This document shows positions 1 through 14,791 of a DNA stretch of 64,000 nucleotides, in pieces. A program made the position numbers and the translations under genes. Source of the stretch: Fomes fomentarius. Its lineage: Eukaryota; Basidiomycota; Agaricomycetes; Polyporales; Polyporaceae. The stretch is from positions 248,001 through 312,000 of the forward strand of contig JABYQN010000001.1 in the NCBI GenBank assembly GCA_022606135.1, given 5' to 3'. Below the pieces are notes generated by a model that made no database searches, was not told the DNA's origin, and was given only the letters and a program-made list of their open reading frames with translations. Position 1 is the stretch's first letter; every line of letters begins with the position of its first letter.

Positions 1-2661
<2,661 letters not shown>

Positions 2662-3101
2662 GCTTTTCAAAGCTTGATTGTGGTTTGCAGGGCACCGCAC
2701 GATGACAAGAAAGCTCGTTGTCGCAGGAGACGATGGCAGCGATGTGGTGTTCGTGGTGGTCAATGACCAAAAGTCACAATATGGCTGCGCTACTCATAAT
2801 CAGCGGAGTTTAAAACGCAATGTACTTGTTCCTTACAAAGGTCATCGGACTTTGATGTACTCGGCACTCACAAAGGTCATCGGACTTTAAACATGTACCC
2901 TTCCACTTATATCGACCGAGCGGACTTCAAAGTAATGGTGATTCAGTTCGGTTCAAAAGAAAGAACCGAACCAAGCACCAGGAAAATGAACCAAAGCTGA
3001 AACGTGAATCCGATTGTGTCCACGCGACGAGAAGTTGAACAACCACCGAGCCACCTCCACGACCACGACGACCCGCAACGCCCTGCTCGCCGCCGGCCGC
3101 G
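2662..3101. promoter_or_regulatory. Divergent intergenic region between prp4 and sgo1
   Basis: About 440 bases separate the two divergently read genes, so the interval should hold both promoters. I see no clear TATA box. It contains a 19-base perfect direct repeat (2835-2853 and 2870-2888), listed separately. Confidence 0.5.
2835..2888. repeat. Two perfect 19-base direct repeats in the prp4/sgo1 promoter region
   Basis: The sequence acaaaggtcatcggacttt occurs at 2835-2853 and again at 2870-2888, a spacing of 35 bases start to start. It ends close to the shared 5' region of two genes. It could be a paired factor-binding site or a small tandem duplication; the sequence does not decide. Confidence 0.85.
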
Positions 3102-5698
3102 ATGAGCAGACGACAATCGCGTGTATCCATCGACGCCAGGCAGAACGACACCCTCCTAGAATTCGAGAACTGTGCGTGTAACCCCGTTCATATCTCACGC
3201 TCATACACCCATATTCCTCTCCTTTCCCAGTCAAGAAGAAATTCCTCCTTGCCAACAAGCATATCACAAAGTACGTCTACTCACTCATCTCTCGTTGTGT
3301 AAGAGGTGGAGAAATTGACATGTTGAACTAAATGTTGAACTAGGCTCAACTCGACTCTGAGCGCACGCATAGAAGAACTCAATGCTCAGATCTCCACTCT
3401 ATATGTCGAGAACCTGCGTCTCCGAGCTTCCGAGATTGCGCTCACCTCGCAGTTGAAGAAGGAGAGGGAGAAGTCGAGAAAGGTACTGGCGGATGCGGAG
3501 TCTGCAGTGAGTATCCATGGTTTCTGTCGTGCCCCAGTGTCCAGCAAGCATTCTCCAAACTCGCAGCAATCTGCGCTTCCATGCATACGTATCTCCGGTT
3601 CACCTCAATCGGCATACTGGTTTCGGAACCAGACGGTATGATCGGCCATGTCTCTGCCTCGTCCAAAGGCAAGCATTCCCCGTAGACCGTCTGGTTAGTC
3701 TCAAGATCAGACACACGGGACGGGTTTCAAGAGGGGTTCCGAGTGCCCCGCAGAGATCGAGCTGCGATACACAAACTACACACGCTCATACCTCCCAAGG
3801 ATGTGCATAAATGCACATTTTCCTGGGAGTCTTGACAGCATGGGGAATGTGATCCGTGAGAGCTCGAGAGCACTACGACGCGCGGAGTCCTCTTCTCGCC
3901 ATGTCTGCAAGCAGCCGTGGAGAGGTCCGTCGCAAGAAGTGGGTGAGGTCCATGAAACACTGCGACGTATACGGAGGAGGTTTCATGGGCATGTTGTCCT
4001 CCATGCCGCGAGGAGTCCTACCGCTGCGTCAGCATCTCGTCGCTAGCTTCGATGTTGATGATTATCAGAGTAGAGGGGTGTATCATCGAGAGGGGACATC
4101 TGGATGATACATAGAACATCCCATATGGGCTCTGCGTTGATCCGGCTTCTATCAAAACTGAGATTGCTAACCTCCCACGTTCATCTAGACGCATACACTC
4201 ATGAAGCAGCTTGGATGCATCCGGAAGTCGTTCGGTGTACCGCATGGTCGATCGACAACACCAGAAACCAATCCCCAACCTCCACGCGCGAAGCGTCCCA
4301 TTCCTGACCCTAATGTATCTCCCCCTCCAAACCGTGTAGCTCGTGCACCCACCATTGCTGTGCTCATAGAAGATGATGAGCCTCAGATTTCTTCTCCAGA
4401 AGACGATCTAGGACCGGAATCGAGCCCTAGCCTCCCTCGGAAGCGCAAGACGAAGTCTCGATCGTCCAGTCTCCCTGTCCCCCTATCAAAGTCTCCTCCA
4501 CCTTCGGTGGGCGTCCTTTCTGTAGAATTTGACGACGAACTTGGGAAGACAGGGAGGCGACGGCCGACTAGGCGACAGAGTGGCCTGCTGACCAGCGTGT
4601 CGATCACGGCCGTCACTGCAGACAACCTCAATCGCCCCCCAAGCCCTGTTCCCGGCTCACCTGTGCGTGGCGCGATGGACGAAGACGAGTTGGCCGCAGT
4701 CGAACCTGATGATGACGAGGTGGAGTCCATTTTGCAGAGCATGACCAAGCGGGAGCGCAAGTCAAAGAAGGAGAGGGATGGCGAACGGGCGCGTGATGCT
4801 GAGAGCGAAGCGCCGGCTGAGGTCCCTCGTCCACGCGAGCGGAGGAAGCATCGTGTTTCGGAAGATCCGGACGAGTTTGTGGTCGGGAGTAAGTCAAGAC
4901 TGAAGGACGTGACGAACTCGCAGGTTACCCGCTCCCTGTTGCCTCTGATTAACACCACAACTGGTATGCATGTGACCCCCTCTCCAGATGTTGTGTCGAA
5001 ACTCATGCGTGTCATGTTCTAGACCGCGAGCGTCAGCATACACCTGACGGAGATATACTCTCCTCCGCCACGAGCATGACAAGCATGTCCACTCGGAACT
5101 TCTTGTCTACGCCCGCGACGACTCCAGCGCTCTCGTCGAAACCTTCATCTCACCTGCCAACACCGCGCTCATCGAGTCCCGCGCCGCCGACTCAGTCCGA
5201 ACCGGAACCTTCTATAGGCGGACGTGAGCGTCGTGCCCGCAAGAGCGTCAACTATGCGGAGCCCAAGCTAAACACGTAAGTCGACAGTTGATTGCGCTGT
5301 TCTAAGTCCTACGTCTATATACCGTCGCTAACACGGCATCTCCATCCAGGAAAATGCGCAAACCAGACCCTCCGCCGGGCACGGCTTCATCCAAGCGTTC
5401 GTTGTCGGTCTCAGCGCCGCAGGATGATCCGCCACCGCTCTCCTCGCGATCGTCGTCGAACACCGCTGATCTTGATCCCGATTCCGTACCGAGTGGGATG
5501 ACGAGGCGTAGGAAGTCCCGGTCGTATACTCCCCCGGACGACGAGGATGAGAGCGAGGGCACACAGGCCGACGCGGAGTTCGGTAGTCTCCACACCGGTA
5601 CTTGGTCCAGCGGGGAGGGACGACGACGCAGTGTGCATGCCTCCAGCACCCGCCGGATCGAAGGCGACGACTTGCGGCGACATAGCATGGCAGTATAG
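3102..5698 (+). CDS. sgo1: Shugoshin, guardian of centromeric cohesin
   Basis: Shugoshin protects centromeric cohesin from cleavage by recruiting PP2A and helps chromosome bi-orientation. Proposed exons: 3102-3171, 3231-3270, 3344-3506, 4189-4963, 5023-5275 and 5350-5698; phases agree at every junction, giving 549 residues. The N-terminal coiled coil starts near residue 24 (FKKKFLLANKHITKLNSTL) and runs to about residue 92, ending ADAESA before intron 3; this is the Sgo N-terminal PP2A-binding domain. The middle is disordered, rich in Ser/Pro and acid. The C-terminal Sgo box RARKSVNYAEPKLNT, about residues 418-438, crosses the exon 5/6 border; it is known to read phosphorylated histone H2A. 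Intron 3 is about 682 bases, far longer than its neighbours (see findings). The family call rests on both hallmark domains at the right ends. Confidence 0.9.
3507..4188 (+). other. Unusually long intron 3 of sgo1
   Basis: The donor gtgagt at 3507 and acceptor tcatctag ending at 4188 join the coiled coil in frame to THTLMKQLGCIRKSFGV, with no missing family sequence that I can name. The interval is about ten times the size of the other introns here. It contains an 11-base perfect inverted repeat (aaccagacggt at 3627-3637 and its complement at 3686-3696). I recognise no protein encoded inside it on either strand. Confidence 0.6.
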
Positions 5699-6377
5699 CC
5701 TGTCGCTCTCACATTGGAGGTTAGCTATCGACGTTCAACCTACCAACTTTGATCTTGCAGAGCCAGGTTGCTTCTTCCTTGGGCTCTTGGTTTCGACCAT
5801 CTCCATTCCCGAGTGCGACAGTGCTGGGCACGGTTCTTGTTGCGTTCCGCACGAGCCACGGTACGGTATTATGATTCTCATGGTGACGACTTTTCTTATG
5901 ATATGAGACGTATGATGATCCGCGAGACCTCCCAGTTTTCAGTACTTACGTATAAGTAACAAGTCAGGGCTTTTTTTGCACCTCGGGCACAGTAATTTAC
6001 AGCGGTCTTGTCTTGCATACACAAGCAGAACGAACTAACTACCTGTATCATATGTATCATACCCGTATCCCTTATCTCCTATTCTCTGCATATATTCCAG
6101 ACTGCTTTTATAGGTTCACAGACACTGCGCGTTGTATTAGGAACGAAACAGTAAGTACCAATGCTTCGAAGGTAAGTAAGGTCCTGTGAGCGCTTAGCTA
6201 TCCTAGTGTTACGTAATCAATCAACCCCGAAACGGCGTTTCGCAATAGCCGAAGATCCCAAACTCGAACTTGACTTCGAAGTTCGACCACGACGCGTTCT
6301 GATGCTCTTGCTCTTCATCACTTTGGATAACCACACAACATACTAGCAGCTTCATTTCTTGACACATTCAGTTCCGC
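5699..6377. other. Intergenic, sgo1 3' flank and upstream of the next gene
   Basis: About 680 bases without a supported gene. It must hold the sgo1 terminator and the promoter of the gene starting at 6378. No TATA box, repeat or RNA gene was recognised. Confidence 0.5.
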
Positions 6378-8492
6378 ATGTCCCAAACTTCGCTGTCATC
6401 CTCAAACAGCTCCGAGATCAGCCTGAGCCTGAACGAGGTTGTTGCACGGAGACATGCCGCTTTCATTTCTCTGCCAGAGGAGCTCTGTCCGGCCTCGCGA
6501 CCATCATCGCCTACATCTGAGGACCGTGTTTTGACGTTGAAGACGCGTATCATGGCCGCTGTCCACACCGCAGGCGGCGACACGACCCACCCGAAGTGGG
6601 GTTACGTCTCGCGCATGGCGCGTCCGGGATGCACGCACAGGAAGTACATTAGCATCGCCCCGGGGCGAAGGATAGGTGACGGGCGGACTGCAACCGTTGG
6701 CAAGAAATTCAAGTGGGAGTTGCCGGAAACGGCGGAGGAATGGGCGGCGTACGAGCGGAGGTTTGAGAAGGCGGTGGCTGAGGAGGAGGAGAAGAAGATG
6801 GCCAAGGAAGCAGACAAGGCGAAGGCGAAGGCGAAGACAACTACGAAGCAGCACCGCACGTCGAAGTATTTTGAGAAGAAGCCCGCTGAGGAGGAACGAC
6901 CAGAGCCCCCGTCGCGTCCCAGCAGCAAGGCCGAAGTCATACGCGAGAAGGTGGAGCGGTGGCAGGCACAGGTGGCTGTCGTAGCTGCTGTTCCAGATGT
7001 CTCCATGTCTCAGGAGAGTGTTGAGGTCGTGCCGTCTGCGAAGACAGACAAGGACAAGGCGAATGATCGGCCTCCACAAGCAGAGAAGGTTCAAGCCCCC
7101 CTCGGTTTCCGGGTGGTGAAACGGGCAAGCGCTACGTCTGCGAAAGGAGGAAGCGGCGGTACCTCGAAACCCAGGGTATCTCCGTCAGCGCGTGTTCCTC
7201 CTCCTCTCACAGAAGAGTCTGAGCCATCTATTCCGAGTAAGCCTCATGATGAACCAGCTGTTCATCGCCCGGACCAACCTGTGGGTGAGCCCGAAGTAGC
7301 TCCAGTCCCTGTCCAGATTACAGATGTCCCTGAGCTGGTGAGTTACCACTACGCTTCTTAGATCGATTGTTGTTAATACATCGCGCAGTCCTTCCTCCCG
7401 CCATCCTTCCCATCTCAGTTGCAGACATCAACGCCGCCCCCGAAGGACCGACGTCACAAACCACCACCGATCGCACCGTGCTCTCCCCCGCTATCTTCTC
7501 CACAGTCGGCGCCATCACTCGATCCATCTCGGCCTATGAGGATTGCACCGCAGCAGGCGTCTTCGAGTTCGCCCGCGCTCTCTCCCGTGCGCAAGCCGTC
7601 GAAACGCGCACGGACGCCGGATCCGACGCCCGACGACGACCGAATGGATGTCTCTGAACTCCAGTCTCCATCCGGAAGGAGCCCGCTCAGCAAGAAGGCT
7701 CGCATGCAGCCTCGTAAGCAGTTGCACACCGAACAGGAACCGACCTCAAGTGGTCCACCACCTGTGCCGCCATCAACGCCTCCCCCGTCGTCATCTCCAA
7801 ATGTTGCTCCCGTTACACCCGTGTCCAGGGGTAAGGGACTTGGGAATGCAAAGGGTTTGCCGGTTCCGAGTACTCCGAATCCCCATCCGTTGCCTGTGAT
7901 GATCGACCTCCTTGCATCCTCGAGGCGCTCAAGACCCCGACCGCGACCTCCATCACGCAAGAACACTCCTCATAGCAAGGCTACCTCCATTGTCCGTGAG
8001 ATGGCAGTAGAAAACGACTCCGAGCTCCAGGTGGTGACTGAAGGGGATACCCGGGAGAGCACACCCGAGCCGTCTCCCACGAAGACTTACTTCTCCTCGC
8101 CTGCTTCTGGGTCGTCTGATTCGCCTGGGTCTGTCATGCATCGCCCACGTTCGCCCGTCTCGCCACTCTTCACACAGCACCCAAGCGCATTCATGCCCAG
8201 GTTCACGTCGACGCCGCGGCCGGGCGGCGACGGAGACGACCCTCTCGCTGGTGGCGACGCCCAGACCCAAGCATCGCTCATGCGCGGCAGCAGCGGTCTC
8301 TTCGCCATGGGCTACAGCTCACAGTTCGACGTGGAGGGCGGTGTAGAAGAAGTGAGCGAAATACTCGAGCGCGACGTAGACTTCACTGGATGGCTGCGCG
8401 ACCTAGGCTCGGACGACGACGAGGAACAGGATCGCGATGCGCCGGCGGGAGCACAGAGTCAGGATGCCGGGGTGGTTGTTGCTGGGTATTGA
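6378..8492 (+). CDS. Large disordered nuclear-type protein, unknown function
   Basis: Two exons, 6378-7337 and 7389-8492, joined by a 51-base intron (gtgagt ... cgcgcag) in phase 0, give 687 residues starting at an ATG. The only folded-looking part is near residues 60-140: HPKWGYVSRMARPGCTHR, then a stretch with GKKFKWELPETAEEW leading into a highly charged Lys/Glu helix. The rest is Pro/Ser-rich with basic clusters that could be nuclear localisation signals (for example SKRARTPDP and SPLSKKARMQ). The acidic C-terminus carries an LERDVDFTGWLRDLGSDDD motif. I do not recognise the family. It lies co-oriented 680 bases behind sgo1. Codon use and the long open frame across a clean intron support a real gene; function is unknown. 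Confidence 0.75.
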
Positions 8493-10267
8493 TATCGAGG
8501 ACATCCAGGCTGGGGTCATGCTGCATTTCTAGGATACTCGAGTCTCACATTTTCTTGCTTATGTTGTACTATGGAGTCAGACATTCTGAGAGTTTGACTG
8601 CCCTGAAACTGACGTGGGGAGCAAGGCCGTAATCGCAAAGTACACAGACTAGTACTATGATTGTTCCGAACCGAAGTCCTGATGCGCGTGTTTCAGACGA
8701 TTGAGGGCGGCCACGGTGGGCGGCGACAGCCCCAGCCACGAGCATGAGAAACGAAAGTTTGAGGTATCCAGAGCTGTGCCTCCGGTACGCCCACAAACGA
8801 AACATGTGGCCGTCTAACCCTTGCGGCATTACAGGAGTAGCTGATTCATGAGAAGTTGGAATTGGAGTTAGGCGCTCATGCTAAAGTGTGGCTTGGACAA
8901 CCCAGTGCGAGGAGGATGGCAGAACGGGGAGGAAGACACCGCTAGTGACGATTGCATCTGCGCGGAGCTGGAAGGAAATGAACATCATCAGCATGTATCA
9001 CTAAAACCATGTGATACTCGGATAACCACGAGGACGCGATCCTCGTCTGTCATTTCTCGTGGCATACGCAGGCTTCGTCGACGTGCACGGTGCGTTCATG
9101 ACTCGCTCGCCTAACTCCTGGACATCTAAACCTCGTATGCTCATCATGAAACGGTGTGCAACGCGAGCCACACTGCTAGTGATTCCGACGCCACATCGGA
9201 CCCTGGACTCAAAAGAGACAGCGTGGACGCTCAAATGGACCATTAGGAACCGTACAACACCGGCGCACACACATATTGCCGAAAAACTCTAAACCGCATT
9301 CTCGGCGCACACACCATAGCCCGAGGAAGGCCACAAGACACTGTTGCATTCTCGCCGCCGCAGACTCCAAACTCAACTATGTGCCAGTAAGCTTTGATTT
9401 TGACTTGGTGGGCCTACTGCGGCGCAGTTGCGTATTCACCGCCGGTACGGCAACGCATACGAGACCATGGCGACATCAACCGGAGCGTTGTGCTGAAGCA
9501 CTCGCGGCTGGTGTCGGTCTCCGCAAGGCTAACTGGACTCTCACAATGTCAGAGATGGAGCCCCAGTGGCTCGGCCCGGTTACGAGTTTACTCGCCGGAG
9601 AAGCGAAGCCGCGTTTCTGGAGTGGATTTGCGTCCGTCCATACACCGGCACATATGGGAATCACTCGCCGCATCTGGGTTGTGTGCGCCCGCGTGTTCTG
9701 GTGCCAAGCATGCGTCGGACTATGTATGATCTTCCGAGTTTGTGACTCCTGCAGAGCAGGCGGTTGGAGCAACCGCACATACTGGCGCCCGGGACGATAG
9801 GAGTGTCGGGCTATCCATGAGCCCCTGTGATATGAGTCTCATGTCATTCAGCCGTCTTGAACCTGTTGTATTGAGCGGGAAGTGAGAAAGCCGGAGAAGT
9901 TTTAATCGACATCGAGCACACCATCAATATCATAGCCATCAATATTATAGCTGGGCGGGGAAGGACATGACTCCGTGCAGCTATCACTCGTCTTCCATAC
10001 GCCCTCTTCCAAGGATTGACGGCTTCTACGTCGGGTGTAGAACACAAACGGCCCGCTGCAGAACACACCGGTTCGCGGGTCGCACAGGGCTATGTCCGGC
10101 GCGACACCGGCGGGCAACAACTGTGGCGCAATGAACAGGGACACTGAGAGCGCGAATCCTAGACAACCTCGATCTATGGGGCTGAGGCTCTCTTGTGGCA
10201 CTCTAGAGCCTTTATCGGAGCCTGGCGGCAGGCGAGGACGGCGGAGCAGCGGAACTTGCTGCAGATC
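8493..10267. other. Gene-poor stretch
   Basis: About 1.8 kb in which the open frames on both strands are short, overlap one another and show no recognisable domain or consistent splice structure. I see no RNA gene, terminal repeats or transposase fragment. Confidence 0.5.
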
Positions 10268-10843
10268 TCAACCGAAGGTGACTCTCTTCTTCGTCTTGCC
10301 ACCGCTACCCTCCGGAGCCTTCTCGCCGAGACTCTTGGCCCCGATGGCAGAAGAAGAATTGTTCTGAATGTCTCGACCAGCAGATTCCCGAGCTTTCTTG
10401 CGCTGTTTAGTTTTTTCACGCTTGGCCCGTGCCGCTTGCGCAGCTACGGCGGCTTTAGCGCGCTCCTAAAGAAAGTGACGGTCAATATCAAGATGGACGC
10501 CATCGCCTGCCTGTGGTGTGGAGAATCAATCACTCACGAGTCTCGACTTAGAAGGAGATGGGCGCCCCCGTTGCTCTGGATTTGCCCGTGCAGATGCCTG
10601 TTGGACATAAGCTTCATCCGCTACTCCTGGGACCGGCTTAGGTCCATGCTCACCTTAGAGTGCTGCATCTTGATCTTTGTCTGCGCTTTCTCCTCGACGA
10701 CGTCTGCAACACTTCTGGCCAAGTCCAAATCAGCATCCTATCAAGGGAAGCGTGTGGTGAGCGACCCTGCATGAGCAGGTAACTGAGACATCGAACCCCA
10801 CCTTGCTGTCGACGTAAACTTTCTTCTTGGGATTTCTGCCCAT
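10268..10843 (-). CDS. Small, highly charged conserved-looking protein, unknown function
   Basis: Four exons on the minus strand, 10843-10802, 10737-10654, 10597-10538 and 10465-10268, all joined in phase 0 by introns with GT-AG ends, give 127 residues. The protein starts MGRNPKKKVYVDSK, continues DADLDLARSVADVVEEKAQT, then a basic helix RAKREKTKQRKKARESAG, and ends GGKTKKRVTFG. The Lys/Arg/Ala-rich helix suggests a nucleolar or nucleic-acid-binding protein, but this is inference only. The frame also stays open upstream of the exon 3 acceptor (GPKPVPGVADEAYVQQ, about 10597-10648). So intron 2 may be wrong, or a one-base shift may be present. It is the only convincing gene between 8.5 and 14.7 kb. 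Confidence 0.6.
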
Positions 10844-13800
10844 CCTCAGCCTCGATCAGTGGATGTCTGCGACGTGCCTCAGAGAAGTTGTTTGGGAATG
10901 GACATGGTCGCCTCACTCAAAACATCCGCGGACCGGGAAGACACACAGCTTTTCGGGTGGCTGTCTTGTGGCTGTACTGCTGGCCTTCCACGTGGCACAG
11001 CCCAGACGTTGAGCGCTGGATGGCGAACACTGCAAGTTGCTATCTCTCCTCTTCCTCGCCCGATCCCTTATGCAAAGGGCCCACAGTCCGGTGCTCCCGA
11101 ATTAACAAGGATCTTCCTCTCTCTTCTCTTCTAACATGCTTTTACGACCACCATCATCATCAGAGTGCTTCATTGCAATCGGTAGGGATCGAAAGGAGCA
11201 CCGCTCGAATGAGCGACTCGCCACAACCTTCTGTGTCTTCGGTGACTCCGGCGAGCTTTCCAGCTCAATTACGTGTGGGCGTGCCTGATGTGCGCCATAT
11301 GTGTATGAACGTGATGCAATCATCCGTGTTCACCTCTATCATGGCTCTGTATGGAGTGACCATACCGGCGGTGAGTGACAAGTCAGAGCTCGGTCAGAAG
11401 CGGCGGAGTGTTTCCGAGTCCACCGCTCATGTCTCCGGTGGGCATAACTGACCCGTGCAACCCCTTTTGATCATAGATCTACATCGTGACTTCATGTATT
11501 CCTTCACGCACTCTTCGGTAACTTGGAAGCTGGTTTGGAATCCGGAACAGACTACTCCGAAGCACAAGTGGTCATCAAGCCATCTGTTCTTCCTGACCTA
11601 CACCATACTATTGCATTCTGCGGTCAATACCTATCACCCATGAATATATCGAGCCGCCCTTGGAGACATAAAGATGGTCGGTCTCACAAGTGTCTTCTCA
11701 TCGTCAGCCCCCTCCAACCCAGTAAGATCTCCTATCCCCACTCTCTACTTCTGTTCTCGACATATAACCCGACAGTGCTACTATGTGCTACCTTCGCCAG
11801 TGAGTCCACTGCCGAGTCGAGAGTGCCGGACAACCATGCTGACGTTCTGCTTAGAGTGTGCTATGTCTATGAGGGTTGCGGCCATGTCGCTCCTATGGTG
11901 AGCCGCCATAATACGTTCTAATCCAGTATTGCTTGAATTCTTACAAATCCATCTCTAGCCCGATCAGCAGGTAATGCACGTGAGCTGCCCAGATTGAGTG
12001 CGCAACTCAACAGAAATGCCCTTTGCGTAGGTCACCTGCGACAGCCCACGGTGCCGGTTTAGCCCGATGCACTCTAAGAGCTGCCATGGGGCCAGCTGCA
12101 AGCAGACATGCAAGCAATTGTGAGATTGGCTTCTATCATTGACCGCAAGGCACCCTCCTGACTGTTCCTGTGCGTGCGCGACGCAGCCGCGGCCATCCGC
12201 AGCAGTATTGTGAGTAACACGGTTCCGAGCGCGATCACAGACGCTGATACTTTCTGGCCTAGCTCCGCAAATCGCAGGACTGTGCCCGGGATGCGCGAGG
12301 AGAGGGTGAACGGTCTTATCTAGGAAACCTTCGATTTCTTGCCGAATTCAACGAATCGTTCCCTTGCTTCGATGTGCACCCAGAACCTACCTACTTCCTA
12401 CTGTAGTATTCCCTAATTCACACATTGTCTCCCGGATCGTGTCTTCCAAGATGGCACTTCACGTGTACGAATAATGATTATTATGCAATGACAGATCGCA
12501 GGGCTATCATCACACTTGCATATACTTCCACTTTCTGCTATCCGAGTCCTTCATCGGACAACTCTCCGAGACCACCGTCCTCCCAAGCGGACTTACCCCA
12601 CTCACCGCAGTACTGCGGTCGCGGATAAGCTCTTCTAGACATGGCGTCCCTCCCTATGTATGATGACCGTGCTGACCGAGGAACACCCCTATAGCGGCGC
12701 TTCAGATTAACCTGTCAACCCACGGCGTTTGGTAGCCTTGCGTGAATGGACTGGGCATCTCGGTCGAAGCCGATTATCTTCCTCGCTTGTTAGTCTTCAT
12801 CGACCACATTCTTCTCATCTCTGCAGTGTCGATCTCGAAATCAAGAAGGCCAGAGCTCATGACGCTTGTGCAGATTTGGAAGGTGCGACTCGTACAACTG
12901 TTGAAAATGACGTTGGGCGATCATTTCGCTACACAATCCATGTAAGGCACGTGGTGCACCGTCCCCCAACCACAGCACGAGATAACACTAACCAGGGCGC
13001 TCATAGGCATGTACTGCCCGCCCTGTCTACAAGCGGAGTTTCTTGCAGGGATGAGAGTTCACGCCAGAAGAAGGGGGGCATAGGAAGCGTGCATCGCCTC
13101 CTCGTCCCCGCACCGCATACGGACATGTCGGGCAGGCGCCCACGGGAAGTACGTCAGAATGCCTGCAAGGAGTTCCATGACTGTGCAAAAGTCGGCTCAT
13201 TCCTGACAGTAGGGGTACGAGCGAGAGTGAGGATCAGCTTCCCCGTGAACAGGAGAAACCCTGAACGACGACGAGAGCTCAACTGCCCGCGGAGCTGCGA
13301 ATCGGCGACCGCCCTTACTATGTTTGATAGGAGCGGCGGGCGCATATCGCGCTCGCTGGACGTGAATAGTAGTCACTCTGATGCAGGGGCAGAGAAGCTT
13401 GAGTGCGAGGCTTCGAACTACAGGCGCACATAAAGCTTGAGGACGCGCGCAATCAGCGCTGCGGCGACTCGGTGCCCCGATTCGGACATGGTGTTGTGTT
13501 CATCTGTCGAGAATTATGATCTCTCGTATAGCGGTTGAACCCCCACAGCAGCAGCCGGGCCTCGGGAAGTCCAGAAACAGGGGTTAGGCACAGATCGAGT
13601 TGGTCACAGGGCGGCTGACGCAGTCGAGCTTGAGCTGAGAGTTTCGGTATACTGGTGACGGCATAACTTCATGATGATTGCGTCGCTATACTTCCTTACT
13701 CCTGAATCTAATGTCAGAACCCCAGTAAATGTTAGGCTTCTCCGCTGCTCGCTTCTGGCTTAGCTGGACTGGACCAGTTAACTCTCTGGCTCCGTTCTTC

Positions 13801-14791
13801 CGGCATCTGTCCTCCGCGAAGAACGGGGCGAAGGGAAGCTCGATCCGCTGAACACGAGACAGAGCCTGTGAGTACAGATCGCAAAGACGAAGGTCAGGGC
13901 TCACTGCGGAACTGCTGGTGTTGGTATCGTCGATGTGCAGCCCACAGAGCGCGCGAGGCAATGACGAGATGTTGCAGGTGCAACTCATGAATGGCCAGGC
14001 ACTCGATCGTCGAGACATGGACCAGGTTGCTCCTTCAGAATCTCCAGACAACCTTTCACGTACCATATGCTACGGAGTCACGAGGACCACTTCCGCTTGA
14101 CTGTTTTGTCCGGGACGTCATAGCCAGCGTCTGCATGAGAACATGCAAAGATGCGTTCACGTCATATCATATCTATCTGTGGTCTCGGTCATCTTCTGCT
14201 TCTCATTAAGAGCGCAGCCCAGGGAACTTGCAAGTGTCTTGACAGTGACATGCTGTGCTTGACACGGATGGCCGCCGAGAAGGGGGACGCGCGAGAAAGC
14301 TGATCCAGGTGCATGCGCAATCTCTGTTTTGCGTGACGCTGTCTAGATGTTGGCCACAAAGACGTCTCGCGGGGAGGAAGAGTGTGCCACGTACTTCTCA
14401 GTGCCGGCATAACACCGATCACAATCTGTGCAGATGTGTCAATGTCCTCTGAGCGACACTGAGAAGGCTCTCTGACTTGGTTCTTTGTCAGATCGCAGGA
14501 AAGACAGTGTGAGTGAAAGCATGGCTAAAGGGGTGAAAGCGGCCGCCGTGTGCTAGGGGCAAGAAAGGTCAGCACGTATGGAAGGGGAAGACTCTGAACA
14601 GCTCCACGCCGATATCACGCAGGCGGCGCACGACATACACTAATAGCAGAGTTCTGTCAATGCAGGCGTCCCGAACATGAAGTCGATAAGCGCCGCGCTA
14701 CATAATGAGAAATCGGGTCGTGATGAGGGATCGCAGTCAGATAAAGCGAAAATGTGGGATATTGTATGTCGAGGTCATGCAGGAGGTACCT
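10844..14791. other. Gene-poor, apparently decayed region
   Basis: Nearly 4 kb without an intact gene. Short hydrophobic exons around 11.2-11.9 kb look like a membrane-protein remnant (separate entry). Elsewhere the open frames are short or begin without ATG, for example an apparent frame across 12.7-13.4 kb that has no domain or splice support. No terminal repeats, transposase or RNA gene was seen. Confidence 0.45.
11208..11900 (+). pseudogene. Possible remnant of a multi-helix membrane protein gene
   Basis: An ATG at 11208 opens MSDSPQPSVSSVTPAS. The same exon reaches a hydrophobic end SSVFTSIMALYGVTIPA before a gtgagt donor at 11372. After an acceptor near 11475 the frame continues IYIVTSCIPSRT. 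Further hydrophobic pieces follow in other frames (FFLTYTILLHSAVNT near 11600 and ADVLLRVCYVYEG near 11850). The order resembles basidiomycete seven-helix proteins in which a helix is followed by a short Arg/Cys/Tyr motif, but I could not link the pieces with clean splice sites and found no C-terminal half. I read it as a broken gene; an intact gene with unusual introns is possible. Confidence 0.3.

Noticed and set aside
4628..5015. Minus-strand frames inside shugoshin exon 4
   Set aside because: They are antisense shadows of the low-complexity shugoshin linker.
12729..13433. Open frame of about 230 codons on the plus strand
   Set aside because: It starts at TTG, is basic and low in hydrophobic order, shows no domain, and lies in a decayed region.
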